The translations under genes were made by a program, and so were the position numbers. The notes beneath the pieces are model-generated. The model saw nothing but the letters and a program-made list of their open reading frames with translations, ran no database searches and was not told where the DNA came from. This document shows, one piece after another, positions 56,901 to 64,000 of a stretch of 64,000 nt of DNA (positions are counted from its first letter, which is position 1; every line of letters starts with the position of its first letter). The DNA comes from Phanerodontia chrysosporium (lineage: Eukaryota > Basidiomycota > Agaricomycetes > Polyporales > Phanerochaetaceae): assembly GCA_001910725.1 (NCBI GenBank), contig MJGA01000005.1, positions 558,001 to 622,000 on the forward strand, read 5' to 3'.

Positions 56901-58613
56901 TTCCGATAGAACGTATCTGCGAACACTGCAAGCTTCCCTCACCTCAAGTGTACGACGCAGGCTGGATGTGTCTCAAGCCCAAGTGCTTCGCGTTCTGGAG
57001 TTTCAAGGGCGTGAGTGAACCACCCGCAAACCTCATCTACGCAGCCTCGTTTTTGCAGCCTGTGCGAGTCGAAACGGATCAAATCCTCGAGGACCTTCAG
57101 CCAGGACCTCCTGTATCCGGCATTTCTCAGGACGGTGTGACGACAAGCCGTCATTTCTGCAAGGGTTTCCATTGCGCAAAATGTGGACGTCTCTCATGCA
57201 GGTGGGCGGTAACGCCGCTCAATATCGATATCACTACTCACGCTGATCGAAGGTACAAATGGGAGCACTGGGAATGTCGGACATGCTCGGTACGCAGCTC
57301 GTTTCTTCTTTAAGCCAAGTTTCACTGTCTGACAGTTCGCAGCATGTCTATATGGTTCCAGGGCGCCTCCGAGAGGCAAGCGAGTTTCGTAACCAGAAAA
57401 GCGATAAGATGGACAGGCATACGCACCATCGAAGTAAGAGAACTTATTCATCGTATAATGATATGCTGAACTAGTATTCAGGTATTACCCAGTTGCCTCT
57501 CACATTGTTTAAGAGCGGTCAATCCTTCGGTTCTCGAGTGACGTTCATACTTCCTCAACGGAGGTGAGGGCAAGAAGTCAGCGGTATCGCACTAACTTAC
57601 CCTGTCGTTAAGGGGTTCTATTCATGTCCTTTTTGCGACACCCTTGATCAATCAAGAAGCAGATATCGCTTTACGCGAATATCAAGAACAAGGTGCTAAC
57701 GGCCAACTGAAGTTCCGGAGGTGGCCTCTGCGAAGTGTGAGTTAGTAGTGTATCCTTTGATGATGACTCGCTAATGCAATGGCTGATTTAGCATAAATGT
57801 CAGTACTCTGCCATCTCAATCGCCTTGTGATTGACTCGCGATTGCAGGCAAGGGTACCCTGCTGACGAACTATTTTTCGCAGAATAGTACGCCCAGTCTC
57901 TTTCGTTACGCTTTCTCCGTAAAGCTGATCGAGCTAAACAGCCGGTGAACCGTATCAGGTGCGACCTCGTGATAACCGTCTACCGTCAATCTCCACTGAC
58001 GGTCAATACAGTACGTGGGAGGGGACGAGAATACAGTGCCTTGGGACTGCGCGCCCTCGGCTGTCAGCCGTGCACGCAGTATCATCCAGCAACGTATCAG
58101 GGAGGCTGGTCTGAGTTTCAATCCCGTCTTCAACGAGGTCCTCTCGGCAGCCTACATGGAGAAGCAGAAGATGGCAGTAAGACCCGTCTAGGGTGACAAG
58201 GCGTCCGTCTAGTCTGATGATGTGCCAGTTTCACAGTGATGCCGAGAAGGGCTTGGGCCCAATTGTCGCATCGCTTTCGCTCGGTGCTGCGGCCCACATG
58301 CACTTCCGTTTGCATGCACAGTACGCTACTGCAGAGATGGAAATGTCCGAATCGCGGGACGTTCTCACTTTATTCCTGAAGCATGTGCGTCGAGGCGATT
58401 TCTATTCATGCGTCTGTTACTAAATTTACTCCTTAGGGGGATGTAGTCGTGATGGAAGGCGCCGACATTCAGAAGTACTACGAGTGAGCCCAAGCTATCC
58501 CAACCGTTCTCACACATTGGCTGATAGCAGCATACAGACACACCGTCGTGCCGTTGAATTTCCGCATCGCCGCCACAGCCCGTTTTATTGGAACAGAGCA
58601 CCACAGCGCTTGA
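53916..58613 (+). CDS. AlkB-like 2OG-Fe(II) oxygenase with long disordered N-terminus and zinc-binding cysteines
   Basis: Large protein (over 1200 residues). Start MVLRIPKTIDDRTLLEDEP at 53916. The N-terminal helical part (WLNAVFNCGPHVSSKDLDVF, EYEWWRTSFLLKESKDRGLD) is followed by a long basic, Ser/Pro-rich region, then VYFVKDVVKGYLLGGFSA, VLGWYQIAHAW, VVRWKFAFQWCD, and two cysteine clusters (CEHCKLPSP..WMCLKPKCFAFW; HCAKCGRLSCR..WECRTC), probably zinc-binding. The C-terminal oxygenase has KGTLLTNYFSQNS, FNEVLSAAYMEKQKMA, the iron ligands in FHSDAEKGLGP, GDVVVMEGADIQKYYEH and the 2OG-binding NFRIAATARFIG, ending HHSA. AlkB-type enzymes demethylate nucleic acids; the substrate here is unknown. 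Frame needs one base at CCCCC 55614-55618 (gives ATPQPAKADALVAKN), and a one-base offset remains near 56700. Confidence 0.78.
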
Positions 58614-58679
58614 GGCTTGGCCTGTCTTGTAATGTTATTATTCAATACATGTATCGTGTAAACTGAACCTTGCAAGAGC

Positions 58680-60176
58680 ATTCTCTTCACCGATGCCCAC
58701 AATCTCGTAGGCCTTACCTCAAAACTCGACTCCGAGATACTCTACATCGCAGCGGCAGCTATCGGTCCTACTGCATTAGTGCCTAGGAAGCGCCTTATAA
58801 CTACTAATGCTACCAACCTGGTACGAGCACGCTAACTTTACATATGACTTCCTTAAGCTGATGCCTCTCACATTCCAGTCAATGCGATTCAGCCGATAGT
58901 AACGTTCCGCCCCGTGCTCTCCAGTGCAACATCGACACCGATAGATGATCCTTCAGATTGAGCTCTACTATGCTGGGAGGGCGCCGCCGCAGTAACTGGG
59001 TAAGGTACATATGCAGTCCACCTCTGAGGCCTATCGCACTGACGATACCAAATAGCGTCATCCAGGAGTGCGACACGTTCATCACGCAGACTGCGGCAGT
59101 GTACGAGCCGCCAGAAGCAGTCAGGGCCCTCGAGGAGTTCTTTTCTCTCACTTCTGGGAAGATACGTCTCCTGGGGCCTCTGGTCCCTGACACGAAGCGG
59201 TCTGGCAATATCGAACTGGGGCAAGTAGCCAGCTCGCCAGATAATGTTACGTTTGTGGATAACGCTTTGCAGAGATATGGCGAGAACTCGCTCGTATACG
59301 TGAGTATACAGCCTTGCTTCTCAAGCAATATTCGTGATCAGCATTTGATCACCGCCAGATTGCTTTCGGCACCATCTTGTGGTGCATGTAACCGGACAGA
59401 CTTTGTGCGATTCTCAATGTCCTCGTGGAGAGGAACACTCCTTTTGTAGGTGCAGACCTGCAACCGTCTCCCGAAGCCATATTGAACACTATTCATGGAC
59501 AGATTCTGAGCCATTATGCTTCTCCCTTCTCCTTGCATCCCGGATCACTTTGCGTGGGAGATCGCGGCGCAGGCTTCTCCCCTCTCCTGCCTACCGAAGA
59601 TGTTGCTCAAAAGGTAGCGGCCTCAGGCTTAGGGCGCATTACGCGATGGGCCCCTCAGCAAATAATCCTTTCACATCCTGTATGTCGAGTGTATTCATGC
59701 TAAGCGTACGAGCTCAAGGCATACAATAGGTCACCAGCTGGTTCGTCACGCACGGCGGATTTAACAGTGTTACCGAGTCCCTTCGCGCGCGGGTCCCCAT
59801 GTGCGCATTCCTGTCGATGCTAGAGGTATTTCTCACAGGCACCCAGGATCTGCTGGCCTTTCGCGGCCGACCAGCCGCTTAACGCGGTGCAATCACGGAG
59901 AACCTCAGCATCGCATATGAGTTACTCGAAGTTGGTACTGGCTCGTCTAGCCTCGAACCTCCCTACCGTACCGGCAAATCGCCGACGGGCACATGCGAGG
60001 CTCTTCGCGTAGAGGTGCATGCGGTGCTTGACAATGCCTTTGGCGGAGACGAGACGGAGAAGCGAACGAACATACAGAGTCTCAAAGAGACCTCTTCGAG
60101 AATGTGGGACGAATGCGGCGCAGGGTGGACTGCTATCGAACAACTCCTGCAATCGCTCGGTATAAAGGCTAACTGA
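58680..60176 (+). pseudogene. 5'-truncated UDP-glycosyltransferase (GT1) remnant
   Basis: GT1 enzymes transfer sugar from UDP-sugars to small molecules. Only the C-terminal part is recognisable: ECDTFITQTAAVYEPPEAV, GKIRLLGPLVPD, QRYGENSLVYV, LNVLVERNTPF, ILSHYASP, the UDP-binding signature ASGLGRITRWAPQQIILSHP, VTSWFVTHGGFNSVTESL, MICWPFAADQPLN, ending QLLQSLGIKAN (TGA 60174-60176). The signature residues W-x-P-Q and H-G-G-x-N are present. Damage: the acceptor-binding N-terminal half (normally about 200 residues) does not fit in the 450 bases after the previous gene; an in-frame TAA follows ILWCM near 59375; and one base is missing near 59893 between LNAVQ and ENLSIAYELLEV. The stop and truncation cannot both be consensus base loss, so I favour a real pseudogene. 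Confidence 0.72.
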
Positions 60177-60198
60177 TCGATACAGTGACATCGGCTGG

Positions 60199-62099
60199 TT
60201 ATACAGGTTGAGGTTCCGCTTGTGGAGACGCTCGACGAGAGTGTTCGGACACCGCCTCATCCCTTTTGAAGCCCTGGAAGTACTTCTCCCTGAAGTCCTT
60301 GTGAGCAGGAATATGGGTAGGCGTTTCCGGCGCCTCTGTTACTGGTATGGTATCGAATGTTGGCGGGGGATATTTTTCCGAGGTCGTTTTCTTGAGGGTT
60401 ATTAGCTATCATGGCGGTAAGTCAAGGGGGTAACACATAAGGTATAAAGCACGACTCACTCTACGGCCCCACGAGCCGAAATCTTGTAATGAATTTGCAA
60501 CCACCTCCATGCCTTCGCAAAGAAGGGTCTGAAGATCCAGTTCTGCGTATTCGTCTGTGACAGTTGGCAGAAAGAACACAAGTCTTCCACCAGGCTTGAG
60601 CATGTAACGAGCGAAGTGTACGAGGTCTGACGCTAGCGCCGAGAGTTCGTAGGGTTTCGTTGGCGGTATGTACGGTTGGTCATCCCTACGAGACGTAACG
60701 GTTCTAGCAGGGCAAGCGCTGAAATGCTTGGCTACTTACTGCCTGTTTGCCACGTACTGCTGCGAAGGGCGCTTCGAAGGCGTTTTGCGACCAAGACGCT
60801 TCGCACCAGCCCGTACACCGTCTGTACGAGCGTCAGCTCCTCATATCGTTATATGTCAAGAAACTCACAAGGAGGGTCGGTAATGATGGCATCGAACAAC
60901 TCGCCACACCTCCAGGGATTCTTCGTCAAGTCGAATGTACACAGGTCCATGATGCGCTGCTGTACACCATACTGCGCAGCAGCTCGCATGATTCCAGGAG
61001 TTCTGTCTGCGTACAGTGAGAAGACGGTAGCCAGAGCACTGTGTAATGAACGCACCTTTGCCGCGCATTTGCCTACCATCTATGTCTGAGCCATATACAA
61101 ATGCCCCGAAGTGCGCGGTAGTCTGCATATCCAACATTCAGTTCGCTCGGGGATTCTATGTAGCGATCTGACGCACGTATGCCATGCTACCCGTGCCAAT
61201 GAAAGGGTCGTAGACTAACTTTCCTGGCGATGCCTGTCGAAAGCCGCCCGGTTAGAGGAGCTAAGCTAGATGCATCGCTGGAGACTGACCAACGTCTGAT
61301 TAGCCATGAGGAGAGAGATTTCGGCCTCCATGCTCGTGTTTCCGTAGTATTTACGTTTCTTCACATCGAAAGTCTGCACCAACTTCCGCGCGGAGCCTTC
61401 TTCTATCTAGCAGATCCTACCGTCAAGGCAATGGATGCAAGAATATTGTAAGGAACGTACCAACCTGCCAAAGAAGACTTCAACGACATTACCACCGCCT
61501 TCGTGCTTGTGGCGAGTAGTGCCGCGCTTGTCTGGGTCTTTTCTACTAGATCAGAGCCATTGGATACGAGCTAGAGTATGAAAACTCACATTCTTCGAAG
61601 ACACACAGCGTGATTTCTGGGGCCTTCATATTAATTTCTCCCAAGAAATTCATCCATGCGAAGCCCTCGATGATATCTTTCTGTCGGCGTTGTGGAATGG
61701 TATGGTTAAAGGCTTCAACCTTGAACTTGAACGAGGTCTCAGGAGCGTATTTTTCCCAAAGCGGCTTGTTCAGCTCGATGCAATCGAAGAGCTCTTTGTA
61801 GTCCTTTCCGCGGCCATAGAACTCGTGCACAGATCTGGGTCAAGCGAAAGCTCGGTTAGCCATACGTTGCGAAATTTATAACGATATACGCACTTGATAA
61901 GGATGCATCGTCTTGCCAGCTTCCTTGCGTCCTCCTCGCTCTCCAGACCGAGGACCATAAACGGGCGGGAGACATCGAGTTTTGCCGGGTCTTCAGAGAA
62001 GGTAATTTCGATGTTGTAGAGCTCGGCGACAGAACATAACTCGGGTACCCGAAACTCATCGTGAGCCTGAGCGAATACGAAGAGATAGTCCCTTGGCAT
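60199..62099 (-). CDS. TRM11: tRNA (guanine10-N2)-methyltransferase catalytic subunit TRM11
   Basis: Makes m2G at position 10 of tRNAs together with TRM112. Start MPRDYLFVFAQAHDEFRVPE at 62099; the N-terminal THUMP-type region continues SVHEFYGRGKDYKEL and FNHTIPQRRQKDIIEGF. The methyltransferase core shows KYYGNTSMEAEISLLMANQ, the SAM-binding motif KLVYDPFIGTGSMAY, VYGSDIDGRQMRGK, and the catalytic ITDPPYGVRAGAKRLGRK, then MLKPGGRLVFFLP and the typical end FREKYFQGFKRDE, finishing TAA 60199-60201. About nine exons. One join is unresolved: after CVFEE the next recognisable exon (RKDPDKRGTTRHKHEGG) is one base out of phase across the intron near 61545-61590. Convergent with the UGT remnant, 22 bases apart. 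Confidence 0.92.
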
Positions 62100-62388
62100 G
62101 GTTCGGTGGTATTATAGCACAAGGAGAGGAAGAGAACTGGCGTCTAGCGCCGAGATCAACCTGGTCATCCGCAAACTCAATCAAAGCGTTGATTTTGAAG
62201 TCGTAGCAGCGTTTATGGGATGCGTATATGTGTGGCAAGATAATCTACAAGAATGATAGTAGCGTACAGAGTAAGGAGAAATTATGATAAAATAGGCATT
62301 AAGTCCATCTACTAGGCAGAATCATCGAAGAGTGGCGTGCTGAAGTCTATATGTGCACGAGGACGAAGACCGTCGTACGCGCAAACAT
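62100..62388. other. Intergenic region
   Basis: About 290 bases: upstream of TRM11 (minus) and downstream of the next minus gene. No gene seen; short AT-rich part at 62240-62320 may hold 3' processing signals. Confidence 0.4.
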
Positions 62389-63962
62389 CTACTTCGACTT
62401 CTTGGAAAGCTTCTCTGGTTCTGGTGAAATTGAGCGCTCTCTTGATGCTCGTTGGATACGCCATGCCAGCAGCTCGGCGTACTCACGAAGCCCGCGGACG
62501 AGCGTCGTTAGCTCATGCTTGGCGGGCTCTCGATGATCACAGACATCGTCTCCGTCTTCATCGTCCTCGGTATCAGAGAGTTCTGACAAGGGGGAAGCAT
62601 CGCGGGAGAGTTGCAGTCCACTACTCTTCTTGCCCTTGCGGTCGCCGCTCCTCGCGTCCTCCCCGCCACCTTCGTAGGCCTCGCGTGAGTCATCAAGGTC
62701 GGACTTGATGACCAGCCAGTCGGCGAGTTTTTGAATCTCAGCCGGCTGCCAAAAGCCCCACCAAGCTTCGTCGCCCACGTCGTGCAACTTCTTGCCCTGG
62801 TCTTCTCGCCGAGCTTCATCAGCACCTTCCGGCCTCTTTCCCCAGACTGCGATGAACCAAGTCCAGCGCAACATCTCGCCACGATCCTCCTCTGTCCAAT
62901 CTCGTTTACGCCCGACCTTTACGCGCGACTCCCTGCCGTTGAGGTATTCTAGAGCGGCATCGGTCTCGCCAATGCCGGGAGTCATGGCAAAGTATACCCG
63001 ACCTTCACAGTCTTGGCCGAGAGGAGCCCATCGAGGGATGAGCCTGAACGCAGCCAGTCGTTGAGAGAACTCGATGTTATGAAGGAGCTTGTTGTGCTGA
63101 TCGCGACGCTGCTTGTCCTTAGTACCCGCGAAAGTCTTCCAGCGAGTGATCTCTTTCGTTGCGGCTTCCCGTGACATCTTATTAAGCTCCTTCTCCTCGG
63201 TGACGGCGACATCGAAGGCGTCTCGGATGACGGGGGATTGGATAGCGTGCTCGATGAGGTCGGTGATGACAGGAACGAGCTGCGCAGAGGTGGAGATGAA
63301 AATGACTTGCGAATCGTTCCCGTGCATTGCGCCCGGGTAGTCCGGACAGCAGCCGATGCTGGTGGCGGTAACGGGTCTGAGAAAGTGATGGTGCTGTCGG
63401 TTCCCAGAGCCTCGCGGAGGGAGACGAGGGCACCCCAGATGCGATTGAGATTCGAACCACTGGATTTGACAGCCTTCACGGCGTCTTTGAGGGCACGCAT
63501 TGCCTCCGTATCACCCTCAGCATTGGCCCAACTGGCGATAGCGTCCAATAGTCCCTGGATGACCGACCTAGCGCATGAGTCGCTGACCCAGTCGACGATG
63601 TCGGCCCCTTCTTCGACATCGACATCCCAACCGCCTGCAGGTCCAAGGCGGTCGCCAGAGATCTCCTCTAATTCGTCAATACAGCTATGTGGCAGCTGCA
63701 ACTGTAGCGCGAAGCGTACGACGAACTCGCGGATGTGTAGCCGCAATACCGCGTCTTCTAGAGCGAGATTCGTGGGTACACGGGTCCACAGAGGCCTGGG
63801 TACAGGCTGAGGCTTCGATGCCTGCTTCTGCTTGGCCTTAGGTTTTGCTGCAGCAGCCGCCCTCGGCGCTTTTGGCGCCTGTTCAACCGCAGCTTCTGCA
63901 ACCTTCGCCGACTTGCCTGCCGCTTTGTTTGACGGTTTATGCCCTTTCGGCTGCGACGACAT
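62389..63962 (-). CDS. Uncharacterised protein with Lys/Ala-rich N-terminus
   Basis: Not recognised with certainty. Start MSSQPKGHKPSNKAAGKSAK at 63962, a basic, Ala/Lys-rich and probably disordered stretch, then a helical region (TNLALEDAVLRLHIREFVVR, LPHSCIDELEEISGD, WVSDSCARSVIQGLLDAIAS) that is faintly like DDT/chromatin-associated helices. The second half (AQLVPVITDLIEHAIQSP, RWAPLGQDCEGRVYFAMTPG, YLNGRESRVKVGRKRDWTEE, WTWFIAVWGKRPEG) has many Trp residues, followed by an acidic Ser-rich patch (SELSDTEDDEDGDDV) and end LSKKSK (TAG 62389-62391). GRVYFAMTPG is reminiscent of WHIM-type motifs (D..GR.YW), which would fit an ISWI-partner protein; this is inference. The halves are in different frames and join if one base is added near 63350-63370. 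Confidence 0.6.
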
Positions 63963-64000
63963 ATCAGATTTCTTGTCCTATAGACATTAGTTGATTAGAC

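Noticed and set aside
24297..63962. A biosynthetic gene cluster
   Set aside because: No polyketide synthase, NRPS, terpene synthase or P450 is present; the GH16, MFS and UGT genes are not adjacent and are separated by housekeeping genes.
1..64000. CRISPR arrays, operons, ribosome-binding sites, prophage
   Set aside because: The sequence is eukaryotic nuclear DNA with spliceosomal introns; no regularly spaced repeat array or bacterial gene cluster was seen.

Overview
The window is nuclear DNA of a filamentous basidiomycete, most likely an Agaricomycete. The polypore-like look is my impression only and was not tested. Evidence: dense genes on both strands, very short GT-AG introns (mostly 45-60 nt, some 35-40), pyrimidine-rich 5' leaders, and protein families typical of mushrooms (DUF6593-like, F-box, GH16 laminarinase-like, single-TM proteins with a VHNSSPLISY-type start, expanded lineage-specific families). 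All functional names come from motif reading; no search was run.

Layout. 1-5455: a young Ty1/copia retrotransposon on the minus strand with one intact gag-pol ORF and LTRs that look identical. 5.8-12.4 kb: an accessory stretch with one small unknown gene, an SR-repeat gene broken by a stop and a frameshift, and a recurring GGGCTGAAAT/GGGCTGACAT motif. 12.4-22.8 kb: DBP7-type DEAD-box helicase (-), DHA1 MFS transporter (+), secreted GH16 glucanase (-), F-box protein (+). 23.6-23.8 kb: a U2 snRNA gene (-) with its own TATA box. 24.3-28.4 kb: three tandem paralogues of an FMN split-barrel (pyridoxamine-phosphate-oxidase-like) protein with a C-terminal membrane anchor. 28.7-41 kb: MGA2/SPT23-like membrane transcription activator (-), divergent NUP2/NUP50 nucleoporin (+), GYP1-type TBC RabGAP (-), and a large uncharacterised protein (-). 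41.6-46.6 kb: single-TM receptor-like protein, small four-helix membrane protein (DUF7727-like), Ap4A phosphorylase APA2 (all +). 47-53.6 kb: PH-domain/coiled-coil protein (+), DUF6593-like protein (-), mitochondrial ATP synthase delta subunit (+). 53.9-62.1 kb: AlkB-like 2OG-Fe(II) oxygenase with zinc-binding cysteines (+), a 5'-truncated UDP-glycosyltransferase remnant (+), TRM11 tRNA methyltransferase (-). 62.4-64.0 kb: a lysine/alanine-rich unknown (-).

Most genes are housekeeping and not organised as a pathway. Relations that can be read from the layout are two probable bidirectional promoters (MGA2/NUP2; DUF6593 gene/ATP16), tightly convergent ends (UGT remnant/TRM11, 22 bp apart), and the tandem triplication.

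The most striking window-wide signal is technical or evolutionary: at least ten otherwise well-conserved coding regions each need one extra base, usually in a short C/G run, to keep frame. I read this as consensus base loss in the assembly, but true decay cannot be excluded for GH16, the SR gene and the UGT. I found no convincing new defence or biosynthetic system.
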